DNA of 64,000 nt from Mycosarcoma maydis. Lineage: Eukaryota; Basidiomycota; Ustilaginomycetes; Ustilaginales. The translations under genes and the position numbers were made by a program. The notes below the pieces were generated by a model. That model was not told the origin of the DNA. It saw only the letters and a program-made list of their open reading frames with translations, and did not search any database. Position 1 is the stretch's first letter. Each line of letters begins with the position of its first letter. Where the stretch lies: positions 62,001 to 126,000 of the forward strand of contig NC_026494.1 of the NCBI RefSeq assembly GCF_000328475.2. The letters are read 5' to 3'. This document shows positions 50,957-61,466 of this stretch, in pieces.

Positions 50957-53686
50957 ATGCTGCGCATCACCTCCATCACCGCGGTAGATGCTTCTCGCCG
51001 AGCTTTCCTGGCGGGCTTGCAGCCACAATGTTCGAGGCCACAGTCTTCCAAAGGCTACAGCACTGGTGAAACCTCCTTCTCCATTCACGTTCCCAGGGCC
51101 AACAAGCAGAACAGGAATAGTAAATCTTCGGCCAGCAAACAGCACTTTGATCGTACAAGGCATCAAGGTGATCGCACGAGGCGCTCCAATGTAATCCAGC
51201 CCAGTCCGCCAAGCAGGCGCACATTCTCATATCCGACTCGTACCAAGCGCATCCTCGCACTAAGCACCCCTCAGCTACCAGTCCCAGCATCAACAGAGAC
51301 CAAAAACTCGCAGCTGATTGTCTTGCAAAAGGCGATCGATGGGCAAAACATCACGGCTGTATCATCGGCTTGGCAACAAGTAGGACAAGGCATCGAGCGG
51401 CTCAGTATAAGCGACCATCACAAGCTTTTCTGCCTTTGCTCGTCTCATTCTTCTAGTACCCACAATGAGCAAAAAGCTCAGAGCTGGAGATCTTGCTTCG
51501 TAGATTTTGCCAAAGCTGCTTCTCTGACCGGCGACGTCAATTTGATATCTGGCTGGTTTCAACTCCTCTTGGAAAATGGCCAAGCTGAGAATGTCATTCA
51601 GATCTGGGAAACAATCGTCCAAATGCGCCTCGAAAATGGTTCCAATCGAACCTTTTGCCAAGATGACTATTCGGAATCATCCCCGACCGCGGAAACAACC
51701 GGCAACAAATTTGTTCGGCTTGACGTGTCGAGTAATGGCGACATTATCGATATCCATGACATGATCTGTCTCGTCGTGTTTGCATGTGCGCACTCTCGTA
51801 GAGCTTCAGACTTTGCGGAGCGCTTCGAAAAGCTAGAGATCGGATCGCCTTTCCGGCTCTTCTTCAACATGTCTCGCGCTAAACGCCTTTACGATACCAT
51901 CAGCATCTCCGCCTCGTCCAACTTTATCAGATGGGATTCAATGCAATCTCTTCTTGGGGAATTGAATCTGCCTCGTGGTCTCTCTTCCGGTTCGGTTGGC
52001 CCTCAACGCATGCAAGGGCTTCTGGGCTCCTTGTGTCAGTTACATAAAGTTGAAGAAGCCTACACTATCTTCATCACAGCCATGCGAGCCGCTGCCGAGC
52101 CCAATGCTTGGCTTTCGCTTCAAGTGCCACACGAGCGCTCATCCCTTCCGCCTTCATCCAGAGCTCAATGGACAGAGAGCTGCTGGTCGGTCTGTCTCTC
52201 CAACTTCATTGCTGCCGGTCGTACTGACCTCGCCAAGGAAGTCTGGACCAAGTTCCAGCAAAGAGGATTTCAGCCGACGTCGCACATCTGGAATTCATTG
52301 CTAGACGGATACGCACGCGCAAAGAATTACAAAGCTGCAGTGCAGACGTGGGAGACGGCGGTCAAGCAGGCCAACCAGCATCCTTCCACCACAATGAAAG
52401 TACCGGACGAGCTGATGTACACCACCATGATCAACATATACTTTCAAGCAAAAGAGCCCGATCAGGCCATGGCCCTCCTCTCTGAAATGATGATCAACAG
52501 CGATCGACGAGGAGGCAGCCTTACGATTCAGGCCGAGACGTTCAACGCCGCTCTACATGGGCTCTTCTTCAATAGAATGCAAACGCAGGCGCAGAGCCTC
52601 CTTGACCAGATGCTGACCAAAGGTCCAGCTCCCAACATTGGCACCATCAACACTCTCCTTCGAGCTTACGCAAGAGCTGGTGACCTTGAACCCATTGTGT
52701 CCACGCTACGTCTAGCCGACAAGCTCGAGCTCAAGCCCGACGTGGTGACGTTCACCACCATCCTCGATGCGCTGCTCCGCAAGGGCGGCGAATCGGCCAC
52801 AGCTGCCGTCATCCGAACGTTGGACATCATGAAAAGCATGGGTGTGCAGCCAAACGTTGTCACCTACACGGCCATGATCAAGGCCTGCCTGGTAGGTGCC
52901 GAAGCAGCGCAACTCGACCTAGCATCTCAGGGTCTCTTGGGCGACTCGACGGATCAGAAGAGGCAGCCGCGTACCAGAGACGAGGTCAGGATTGAGGCAG
53001 CGCTCGAACTTCTCGATCGAATGGTCAAAGCAAAGGTGGCACCATCAGAGATCACATACACCGCTCTCATCGGAGGTTGCTTGCATGATCCGTACGCGGT
53101 CGCACATGCGTTTGGTTCAGATGCGCTGCCACGCCATTATCGCAGTCCTCCGAAGCCTCTGCACCGCCTCGGAGAGAATGCTGAGACCGTTCAGCGATGG
53201 TTGCGAGACACTCCGCAGGTTTCACTATCCTTGTTGCTCCTCGAACAGATGAAGGGTCGTGGGCTGCCTCCGACAACGACTACGTTCCACTACCTCATCG
53301 AAGGTCTCTGCAGCCCGCACACCGACCAGGCAGCCTTTGTTCGAGCCATGGACCTCATTGACGACATGCTGCTTCGGGTGCCAGTGTCGGATCCGACACG
53401 GAAATTGGGACCATTTGCATCCTCGGTGATCAGAGGCGAGGGCGTCTTGCCTCCGACGTTGCATGCGCCAACTTACAAAGCGTGGATCATCATCTTTAGC
53501 TCTCTGCTCGACCGACTTGAAAATGGACCTAGAGATAAGCTCGCCACGACGACCGGCGCGAGAGCCCTATCTACAGCCATCCGCCTCGTGCGTGAGATGG
53601 GTTCGTTGTCTGGCACCGATGGCGGTATGTCGCTGTCTCGTTACGTTGAGCGAGCGGCTTCGCTCGCCTCCAAACTCGCTCGCTGA
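50957..53686 (+). CDS. Pentatricopeptide repeat (PPR) protein, probably mitochondrial
   Basis: This 909-residue protein has an Arg/Ser-rich N-terminus (RITSITAVDASRRAFLAGL) that fits mitochondrial import. From about residue 395 there are PPR units: HIWNSLLDGYARAKNYKAAV, DELMYTTMINIYFQAKEPDQ, ETFNAALHGLFFNRMQTQAQ, GTINTLLRAYARAGDLEPIV, VVTFTTILDALLRKGGESAT, VVTYTAMIKACL and EITYTALIGGCL. PPR proteins bind single-stranded RNA in organelles and act in mRNA stability, processing or translation. The target transcript cannot be read from the sequence, and I cannot assign a yeast orthologue. Single exon; ATG at 50957. Confidence 0.87.
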   Translation: MLRITSITAVDASRRAFLAGLQPQCSRPQSSKGYSTGETSFSIHVPRANKQNRNSKSSASKQHFDRTRHQGDRTRRSNVIQPSPPSRRTFSYPTRTKRILALSTPQLPVPASTETKNSQLIVLQKAIDGQNITAVSSAWQQVGQGIERLSISDHHKLFCLCSSHSSSTHNEQKAQSWRSCFVDFAKAASLTGDVNLISGWFQLLLENGQAENVIQIWETIVQMRLENGSNRTFCQDDYSESSPTAETTGNKFVRLDVSSNGDIIDIHDMICLVVFACAHSRRASDFAERFEKLEIGSPFRLFFNMSRAKRLYDTISISASSNFIRWDSMQSLLGELNLPRGLSSGSVGPQRMQGLLGSLCQLHKVEEAYTIFITAMRAAAEPNAWLSLQVPHERSSLPPSSRAQWTESCWSVCLSNFIAAGRTDLAKEVWTKFQQRGFQPTSHIWNSLLDGYARAKNYKAAVQTWETAVKQANQHPSTTMKVPDELMYTTMINIYFQAKEPDQAMALLSEMMINSDRRGGSLTIQAETFNAALHGLFFNRMQTQAQSLLDQMLTKGPAPNIGTINTLLRAYARAGDLEPIVSTLRLADKLELKPDVVTFTTILDALLRKGGESATAAVIRTLDIMKSMGVQPNVVTYTAMIKACLVGAEAAQLDLASQGLLGDSTDQKRQPRTRDEVRIEAALELLDRMVKAKVAPSEITYTALIGGCLHDPYAVAHAFGSDALPRHYRSPPKPLHRLGENAETVQRWLRDTPQVSLSLLLLEQMKGRGLPPTTTTFHYLIEGLCSPHTDQAAFVRAMDLIDDMLLRVPVSDPTRKLGPFASSVIRGEGVLPPTLHAPTYKAWIIIFSSLLDRLENGPRDKLATTTGARALSTAIRLVREMGSLSGTDGGMSLSRYVERAASLASKLAR

Positions 53687-53757
53687 GCTTTGATTCGCAA
53701 TTGCCACGCTATCAACTTGTTCGATTTCATCTGTGACATGCGTGGATCGATCTAACG

Positions 53758-54750
53758 TTAAGCCAATATGGCCTGCCTCTCGGCTTCGGCTGGTTGCGCT
53801 GTTTGCGATTGTGCTTCTGGCTGGACCTCTTGCTGCTTCGTTACGGGCTCGTTCTGAGGTGCTGTTGGTAGCACGACTGTTTGTTGCGGATCATCGATTC
53901 GGATGCCTGCTTCGCGCTCGAGGGTCTCGAGCTCGGATTGGACGGCGTCTTCTTCCTCGGCGGTCATCTGTGTTGCCAACATGTCGTCGATCTCCTGCGC
54001 GGTTGTGATATTCCATATCGCAATTAAGTGTCAAGTTCTGGAAACCATCGGAATTCAGCAGAGCCAAATAAGTAAGCGATGTACGTACGCGCTGGTATGC
54101 TTGTGCTTCGGCTGTTTCTTCGAGCAGCCTCTCGACGGATTCGGGGTTCATCTCCTTGTGGATCTCCTTGAGCACCGCGTTACCTTGTTGCAGACCGAGC
54201 ATGACACTTTGTTGGATTTGAGAGAACTCGATTGAAGATACCTGTAAGAACGAGGTACGGTCACACAGTGGTCTTTAGCAAAACGTTTCGTAGGCGCCAA
54301 GGCGAAAGGATACCGGCTGGTGAACTTACGAGCCCCTCTAACGTTTCGAGCTGCGAGTCGGTCTTCTGTATCAAGCTTTCCTGGTACTTTCTCTTTCTCA
54401 ACGCCGTCAAAGCTTTGGTCTTGTCGCCTCTCAAGAGACACTGTCGAGCAATCTCATGTTCACGATCGAGAACGACTTGGATCTGTACGTCAAGCCAACG
54501 GAGGCATTAATGTCACAGTTAGCAAAGCCGGATAGATTGGGTCGAAGCTGGGCATGTCGGTGTGGCTTACCTTCTTCTGGTATTGCTTGATGCGGTCTCG
54601 CTGAAGCTTCAAGCTATGTGAAAATGGATATGACAAGAGGCTCAGCCAATGTGCGCCCGGATAACGACGGTATGTAGGAGCATAGACTTACTCCAACACG
54701 GCGCGGTCGTGCGGGGTGATCTTAGGACCCTTTGAGCTAGTTGCGCCCAT
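53758..54750 (-). CDS. VPS20: ESCRT-III subunit Vps20 (CHMP6), five exons
   Basis: Exons are 54750-54692, 54613-54571, 54482-54330, 54241-54089 and 53994-53758, with introns of 78, 88, 88 and 94 nt (all GT...AG, phases consistent). The product has 214 residues. It starts MGATSSK, an N-myristoylation signal typical of Vps20/CHMP6. Then come KITPHDRAVLDLKLQRDRIK, ARQCLLRGDKTKALTALRKR, QKTDSQLETLEGLVSSIEFS and AEAQAYQREIDDMLATQMT. The acidic C-terminus (EEEDAVQSELETLERE) is the MIM region. In the family, Vps20 receives ESCRT-II (Vps25) and nucleates Snf7 filaments at endosomes for multivesicular body sorting. Every splice junction restores family text, so the model is firm. Confidence 0.93.
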
Positions 54751-55334
54751 CTTTGGCCGTGGCTTCGGATGGTCGACGACGTTAAGCACCTACGACCGAG
54801 TGGCAGCAGATGCCGGTGTCTGATACAATTGCTGCTGACGCCAGGCGCGATTACGATGGTGGTCAGTGATGCACTATCCTCAAGGGTCCGCGCTCGCATT
54901 TCGGCTCAAAATCAGAAATCGTGAATGTGGAGTTGTGCGACTTTTTATCGAACTGCTCACCCGCACAGCCTTCAGCACGGCACGTTAACTGAATGCTACC
55001 GATTTTTTTGATTTTTTTTTTTTTCACAACACCGGACTTGTGAGCTCTGCACAAATACTCGTGACTGCGACTTTATGTCTGTATCAACCGGGGCAGACAG
55101 CCCTCCCTGGAAATGGAGTCAGCATGCTCAGATCAAATTGCAAGGAAGCAACCAGCCTTAAAAACTCGAGACATGATGTGCATGGCCATTAATTGCATGA
55201 AGTGATGATGCCCAGAGAGGTACAAGTACAAGAGGAGGTATGCTAGGATGCTATCGTTCTGACATAAATGCTAAGGGGCCCAACATGAGGTATTCGTCAA
55301 TCAACACGATCGAGATGCAAAAGAGACCGAAGCT
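54751..55334. other. Gap VPS20 to Ser-rich gene
   Basis: This 584-bp gap contains the VPS20 promoter and, at its right end, the 3' region of the unknown gene. A T-rich run lies at 55003-55024. No gene is visible. Confidence 0.55.
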
Positions 55335-56795
55335 TTACTGCTTCCAGAGAGGGGATACGGTGCCTGTCTCGGGCAGGCCTTCGACGCCATCCGAGGAGCG
55401 ACTGCAGAAGGTACTTCTTTGTCGCGTGAAGCAAGCAGCGACATCGTCAAAGCCGTTGGGTTCTTGGTGCTTGGCCGACTCGTCAGATGTGCTTGTAAAG
55501 CCGAAGTTGGGGTGCAGATGGGCAGTTCGTGGGTAGGGAGTGGATGGAGTCGAGGCGGTGGTGAATGAGAGGGCGCGGAGCGAGGCTGAGGGGTTGAGAA
55601 GAGGTAGACTGAGCAGCTTGGGAACGGACCAGGATCGACACAAGGCCGCCTTCGTGGGTCCGCCGATCCCGGATACCGAATCGTCCGGCGTGAGAGAGCC
55701 TATGCGTTCTCGACGACGACGCAAAAGCTCGCTAGCTTCGGCCGAGAGCTCTTTGGCTGTTGTGGATGAACGTCGGCGCGGCTCGAGGGGAGACGCCATG
55801 CTGTGGTCGAGCGAGTCTGTGGTGCTCGAAAGGACGAGCTTTTCGAGAGCGGAGGAACCGAAGTCGAGCATCATCTCGGCCACGCGCAGAACAAAGTTGC
55901 TGCCATGATTTCGGATGATCCGAGACTGAGCATCATCCGAGTCGAGATCGACCAAGGGCTTGGGTGCAACATTGGGGACAGATCGAGGCGAATGTACGGC
56001 TGGACGACGCTTGGAAACGGCACGCCGCTGTGACTTGGAGGAGGAGCGACGCTGCTCGCGAAGGCGGATGATGCCAGCCGCGAGTTGAGCTTCTGGGTCC
56101 TGGTCGCCAGCATCTCCGTGACAAGAACCATCTGACTCGGAGCATTCAATGCGCACGACGGGCGGACTGCAAGTGTTTGGTGATGGAGCGACCACTGGCA
56201 TGGGAGAGGGCACCTTGACGTGGAGAGCCGAGCCGTCACTAGTCATAGTGGAGACGTTGAGCGTAGGGAAACGGAGGGGTTGGGCGGTGTCGATGCTGAG
56301 AGGTCGTGCAGGCATGAGTCGAGATTCGGAGCCGACGGTAGACAAGGTGGAGCGCAGAGCGCGCGACTGAGAGGAGGAGGAAAAAGAGGAAGAAGAAGAA
56401 GAAGAAGAAGAGACATCGGGTGCGGTCATGGAGCGAGCGCGAGGCATCTCAACTGGAGAGTGGGTGGATGGAGCGTCTGCGAGAGGCAGCGTGGAAGATC
56501 GGCTGCGGGCTTGTGGAGCAGGCGTCGAAGTTGCGTGCGCTAGACGGTCGAGTACATCGTCATCCGTGTCGCTGGTATCATCGGTGTCGTAATGCATGAG
56601 GTGGGGGACGGGCGTGAGCCAGTTGGCACTCCAACGGTTAAAGTCGCTGTGTCGGCTGCTGCGTCGCTTGAGGAGCTCATGCTGGTATTCTAAGCCAGAG
56701 CCATCCGAGGCGACACGGCCGAGGAAGTGAGTGCGAACAAATATGGGATCGTCGCCAAGAGAAGTAGCTGGTGCAGAGTAGGAGTGAGAGACCAT
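55335..56795 (-). CDS. Ser/Arg-rich protein of unknown function
   Basis: This 486-residue open frame has a good ATG at 56795 and no domain that I recognise. The N-terminus has a compact, probably ordered segment (FVRTHFLGRVASDGSGLEY, HELLKRRSSRHSDF, then NRWSANWLTPVPHLMHY). The rest is low complexity: an acidic TDDTSDTDDD patch, a Ser run encoded by a GAA-type microsatellite (about 56380-56412), and many RRRSS/RRRERIG-like basophilic kinase sites. A hydrophobic short segment near 315-330 (FVLRVAEMMLDFGSSALEKL) could be a helix. It looks like a regulatory or scaffold protein specific to smuts; no function is proposed. Confidence 0.7.
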   Translation of the reverse strand: MVSHSYSAPATSLGDDPIFVRTHFLGRVASDGSGLEYQHELLKRRSSRHSDFNRWSANWLTPVPHLMHYDTDDTSDTDDDVLDRLAHATSTPAPQARSRSSTLPLADAPSTHSPVEMPRARSMTAPDVSSSSSSSSSFSSSSQSRALRSTLSTVGSESRLMPARPLSIDTAQPLRFPTLNVSTMTSDGSALHVKVPSPMPVVAPSPNTCSPPVVRIECSESDGSCHGDAGDQDPEAQLAAGIIRLREQRRSSSKSQRRAVSKRRPAVHSPRSVPNVAPKPLVDLDSDDAQSRIIRNHGSNFVLRVAEMMLDFGSSALEKLVLSSTTDSLDHSMASPLEPRRRSSTTAKELSAEASELLRRRRERIGSLTPDDSVSGIGGPTKAALCRSWSVPKLLSLPLLNPSASLRALSFTTASTPSTPYPRTAHLHPNFGFTSTSDESAKHQEPNGFDDVAACFTRQRSTFCSRSSDGVEGLPETGTVSPLWKQ

Positions 56796-59395
56796 GCCGA
56801 TAGAGTGACGAGCTGCGCGAAGATCAGAGTGGTCGTCGAGAGAAAGGCGAAGGCAATATTGGCCAAGATGGTGCTGGTGAAGAGTGAACGAACTTTGATC
56901 GAGTGTAAGTATCGAATGTCAAGTCTGATTCAGGAAGGATGATCAGACGGCGGAGAAGATGGAGTGCCGCAAACGGTGGCTGATAGGCAGTATAGATTGT
57001 ATATATGATTCCAACCTTCTTGAAACTAAGCAAGGGTCAATCACTTGTTACCTAGCAGCAGCAGCAGCAGCAGCAGCAGCGAAAGACAGGAATGAGAGGG
57101 CGGCTAAGCGCAACGGCGGCAATGGCACTGCAATCCTGAATGGGTCGCAGGAAACGCCAAGGTCCAACGAGGGGGCTCCAGGCTGCAGGTTGGAGAAAGA
57201 TAGTTACGCTTTGCAGACCATGTGCTGCAGGCGGTTGAGCTCAAACCATGCGACGCGCAGGAATCTCGACAAGTTACCCGAGTGGCAGCTGGGGCAAAGC
57301 AAAAGCACACAGGTCAGGAGACAAGATTCGCAAACGCTACCTGCACGGACACTGCCGAAGCTGGTGTCGCCGTTGGTCTCTAGCCGAGAAACTATGCTAT
57401 TCGAATGGTGGCGGGGAGCGAAAGACCAAACAGCAGAACGAAGAGAGACATCGGAATAGAAAAAGTTCACACACCTCGGCTTGGCGCCAGCCAGCGTGAC
57501 AACCGAGATACCAAAGAACGATTTCCCGAAAACTCACCCAGATAACATAACGTTAGTCGCCAGAATCAAGTTACACATAGAGTGTCTGAGCGGTGCGGGG
57601 CAAAAGAGCTGCAAGTGGCTGCCTGCGTGCATGCGTGCGTGTGTGCGTGCCTAGCTGCGTCTCTGCGTCTCTGTGGTGCCAATTGCCGTTACGCGCTACA
57701 GCACATCTGTTATCTGCAACACGGAGCGCATCCCTGTTGATCTGCTTCTCTGTTGTACTGTACTGGACATTTGACACAGTAACGGAACGGCGAAGCCGAG
57801 CGTGCTCAATTTCCCCTGCTCAGAGACCATTCCTCCCCCCTGCAAGGTGTTGGCCGTAGTTGGCTTCTGTCTCAGTTGTATCACAAGGAGGAATCCCGAC
57901 ATACAGCAAGATGTGGCTGAATCACTACAAAGTATGGCTCGAATTGTGATTGAGAAACAGTCTCGTGCAGGCCTTCTCGGTTGTTGAGGATCTCCCTTAC
58001 ATCGAGCAGCAAGCAGGACATGCACAAACCAGGCAAGTCGACATTCATGATTTAGATATGAGGCAGCGGCTCTTTTTTATTCCATTGGCCTGTGGGCTTC
58101 AAACGACCAGGTTTGCGGCACTTCGAATTTCCAATTTATGGCGTTTGCATCAAATTCGTGAAATTCTGTCCCGTGCCTGTGACATATTGAACCGAACCAA
58201 AAACAAGAAAACAAATCCAAACCAAACCAAACCAAATCATGACAGCCATACGTCCAGGGCATATGGAAACTATATGAAAACAATCACGAATGATGCGCTC
58301 CAGTCACAAACTTCTGAATACATGGGAAAATTCCGGCGTCCTCGCGGTACACTTTGAACCTCTAACTCAGCTCGAGCAAAAGCCACAAGTCACAAGTTAC
58401 GCGGTCGCTCGATGAAGAGACAAGAAAACCACGCTTTGGCTTCTGATTTTCGATACTCATGACTACTCGTCACCGCACCATGAACTGCGTTTCACTGCGC
58501 ACGCACCACTAAAATTGTATTGAGAAAGACCACGGACGTGAGAGGAAGAGGCAGTCGCACAGAAAAATCGCCGACAATAATTAATCTTGGTCAAAACGAA
58601 TCATTCCACTGCAGAAGCGCAAGCGAGGCTGGCGTGCTCTAAGCGAAACGATTCGAGCGCTGCCCAAAGCAACATGTGCCCTGCACGCCAGGTCTCGGAT
58701 TTTGGCCCTCAAACCACCTCAACTCGGAGGGACCGAAGCGAGCCATAAGCGAATCCCGGATCGAGTCGTTGCTGCAGACAAAGAGTTGCGCTTGGGTCCG
58801 TTCCACCCGCCACCACCGCATCATTCTCCATCTGCTAACCTAGTCAGCTTTAGCGTCGTCTTCAACAATGACGAGGCGCCAGCTAGAAAGTTTCTTGTAT
58901 CACTCTGTGACGAGCGCACTGTATTTGTAAGTAAGCAGGCTAGCCGGAATCACGCAACCGATGCACAAAACCTGCTGCTGAACGGCGCCACATGGTGGAA
59001 TACCAGGCAACAAGACCCGTGTGGGGAAACCAGAGTTGTGCAGCCCCGTCATCACTGATGATTGGGGCCCGATAACATACAGTAATCACTGTGTAGCATC
59101 AGCTTTATGCTTTGTGCTTCGAGTTTTTTAATGTTAGCAAGTGGCGTGGGAGGCGGTCATGCGCGAGAATTGTGAATTTCCCGCGGAAAACCCTGCGAGA
59201 AAATGCGTGCTTGGCTTCTAAGCCTTACCTAATCGCGGACCCTTCTGCTTCCGAAAAAGCTAAGTTGCATCATCATTCGTGACCTATCACCACGCCAGCA
59301 AGTCGTGATTGCCGTTGACCAGCTGTCTTGCAACCACATTCGGTCCCGTGTCTGAGAAGTTCCATCGACCATTTTCGTCGCAAGCATCAGCAATT
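56796..59395. other. Gene-poor stretch, 2.6 kb
   Basis: There is no supportable gene. A CAG/GCA microsatellite (about nine units) lies at 57054-57080. A frame at 56959-57459 is open for 166 codons but is mostly that repeat plus unrelated text. A CAAAC/AACCA-type repeat lies at 58210-58235. Promoters of the flanking genes must lie at both ends. The dispersed dyad is nearly absent here, unlike in other gaps. Confidence 0.5.
57054..57080. repeat. Trinucleotide repeat (AGC)9
   Basis: An uninterrupted AGC/CAG run in the gene-poor stretch, about 260 bp upstream of the Ser-rich gene's start. It could lie in a leader. Confidence 0.9.
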
Positions 59396-61189
59396 ATGGC
59401 TGTCAGCTGGAGCAGGAGCTCTCGGATCCTGATGGGCCAGCTGCCACGCGGCAGCGTTGGAAGTAACAGTGTTGCAAGACGTGCCGCTTCCTCCGCTGCA
59501 AGACCAACCGACGACGTAGATCCATACTCTGCCTCGTCATCACGCCTAGCTTCCTCGAGTTCCAATCTGCCTCATTCCGGTGACCGCAGTAGGACGTACG
59601 GGCAACCGCTTCCCCACTCGCATCCACACCTGTTCCCAAGACGCGGTGTGCTAGGCTCCGAAGATGCGATTCTGCGACCCGGCGATGCCGTACCCTCCGG
59701 CTCGCTGTACGACGACGGCGTCGGCACCGTAGCTACCGAGCAGCTCACACCTGGCATCCCAAAATCCGAGTACGAAGATCGACGCAAAAGGCTTATGGAT
59801 CGTCTACCGGACAGCAGTGTCGTCGTTGCCATGTCGGGTCGAGTCAAGAGTATGAGCGGTAACATCATTTACAAGTTTCGCCAAGAGACCAATTTTTGGT
59901 ACTTGACAGGGTTCCAAGAACCTGATTCCGCCGTGATCCTCGAGAAGGATATGAGCAGTCCGCGCGGCTACAAGATGACCATGTTTGTTCAGAAGCGCGA
60001 CGAGCATAACGAGACCTGGAACGGTCCTCGTACAGGGCTCGATGGCGCAGTCGACATCTTTGGCGCCGATGAGAGTTTCGAGCTGGATGCAGCCATTTTT
60101 CTGAACCACCTCAAGCAAATCTTGCCCAAGTACACCCACATTTATGTCGAACCACCGCATCAGCCCAGCACGCCCCGACGCGGAACTACGGCGTCCACGA
60201 AGGCAGGCAACATTCTCAACTACCTCAGTCCACCTAGCACGAGCTCGTTGGATCTGTTTTCGAAAAAGTCGGATTTTGAAGCGGTAGTCAAGCTGCTCGG
60301 CGATACACGCAAGTGCCACTCTCTGGCACGCGAGGTGGAACGACTCCGTTTCAAGAAGTCGCCCAACGAGATCCGTGTCATGAAACGTGCCGGACGAATC
60401 AGCGGCGAAGCTATGGCCGAGACTATGGGGTTCGTCCGTCCTGGTGTATCCGAAGCGCAGCTGCAGGCCGTGTTTGAATACCACTGCAACTTGCGTGGAT
60501 CGCAACGTCCCGCATACGTGCCCGTTGTAGCCTCTGGAGCCAACGCGCTGACGATCCACTATGTCAACAACGATCGTCTGGTCGGCCCGGACCAGCTGGT
60601 CTGTATCGATGCTGGCGGAGAGCTCGACGGCTACGCTTCCGACATCACGCGTGCCTTTCCGTCGAACGCCGACGGGCGCTTCTCGGAGCCGCAAAAGGAC
60701 TTGTACAGTGCGGTTCTCAACGTGCTCAAGTCGTGCACGTCGCTCTCGACCGAAAGCCAATGCTACACCTTGGCCGACCTGCATCGACGTTCGGTCGAAT
60801 TTTTACGGCAGGAACTAAAGCAGATAGGATTCAACCTCACCGGCGGATCACTGGAGCGCGTCCTGTATCCGCACTATATTGGACATTGGCTGGGCATCGA
60901 CCTGCACGACTGTGCGAGCGTGGAACGCACAACAAAGTTAGAGCAGGGCGTCGTGGTGACAATCGAGCCGGGCGTCTATGTGCCATACGACAATGCGTTC
61001 CCCAAGCATTTCCAGGGAATCGGCATCAGGGTCGAGGACGATATCGCCGTGCAGGAAGACACCAACATTGTGCTGTCTGCAAGTGCGCCAAAGGAAGTGT
61101 GTGATGTAGAGGCGGCGTGTACGAGGTATTTGGATCGACAGCACACCAACACCGAACGCGCTTCTTGGCAGCCCAATCTCACTTTGTAG
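59396..61189 (+). CDS. ICP55: Mitochondrial intermediate-cleaving aminopeptidase Icp55 (Xaa-Pro aminopeptidase family)
   Basis: This 597-residue metallopeptidase belongs to the M24B family. The N-terminus from the ATG at 59396 is basic and Ser-rich (MAVSWSRSSRILMGQLPRGS), a mitochondrial presequence. The aminopeptidase-P N-domain follows (YEDRRKRLMDRLPDSSVVVA, YKFRQETNFWYLTGFQEPDS). The catalytic pita-bread fold carries all five metal ligands: Asp405 and Asp416 in VCIDAGGELDGYASDITR, His497 in HYIGHWLGIDLHD, Glu524 in TIEPGVY and Glu547 in GIRVEDDI. Yeast Icp55 removes one residue after MPP cleavage and so sets N-end stability of matrix proteins. The codon at 59309 that opens the frame is TTG, so the first ATG is used. 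Single exon. Confidence 0.93.
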   Translation: MAVSWSRSSRILMGQLPRGSVGSNSVARRAASSAARPTDDVDPYSASSSRLASSSSNLPHSGDRSRTYGQPLPHSHPHLFPRRGVLGSEDAILRPGDAVPSGSLYDDGVGTVATEQLTPGIPKSEYEDRRKRLMDRLPDSSVVVAMSGRVKSMSGNIIYKFRQETNFWYLTGFQEPDSAVILEKDMSSPRGYKMTMFVQKRDEHNETWNGPRTGLDGAVDIFGADESFELDAAIFLNHLKQILPKYTHIYVEPPHQPSTPRRGTTASTKAGNILNYLSPPSTSSLDLFSKKSDFEAVVKLLGDTRKCHSLAREVERLRFKKSPNEIRVMKRAGRISGEAMAETMGFVRPGVSEAQLQAVFEYHCNLRGSQRPAYVPVVASGANALTIHYVNNDRLVGPDQLVCIDAGGELDGYASDITRAFPSNADGRFSEPQKDLYSAVLNVLKSCTSLSTESQCYTLADLHRRSVEFLRQELKQIGFNLTGGSLERVLYPHYIGHWLGIDLHDCASVERTTKLEQGVVVTIEPGVYVPYDNAFPKHFQGIGIRVEDDIAVQEDTNIVLSASAPKEVCDVEAACTRYLDRQHTNTERASWQPNLTL

Positions 61190-61466
61190 GCCAACCAGCT
61201 TGTTTTTCATCGTCTTCAGCCACCCTGGTCTGATGAACTCATTGCATCTTGTAAACACATGCACTGTCTCTCAACACCACGTCTACGCTGTTCCCACATC
61301 ATGTTTGCGGATCGGTATGATTGGTGATGTTTAAACTTGATTGTTCGCTCGATTCGTGATTGAATGTGCTTGGCGTGATTCAGGTGGCTTGCTCGCGTGA
61401 TTGGTCGCGTTTGTACTTGCAGGCGGGGAGTCGTTCAGCGTTGTTGTTGGCAGAGAGCGCAACACA

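Noticed and set aside
56959..57459. Open frame of 166 codons with ATG in the 2.6-kb gap
   Set aside because: It is built around a CAG/GCA microsatellite giving an Ala run, and the rest shows no domain or plausible composition; probably chance or part of a leader.
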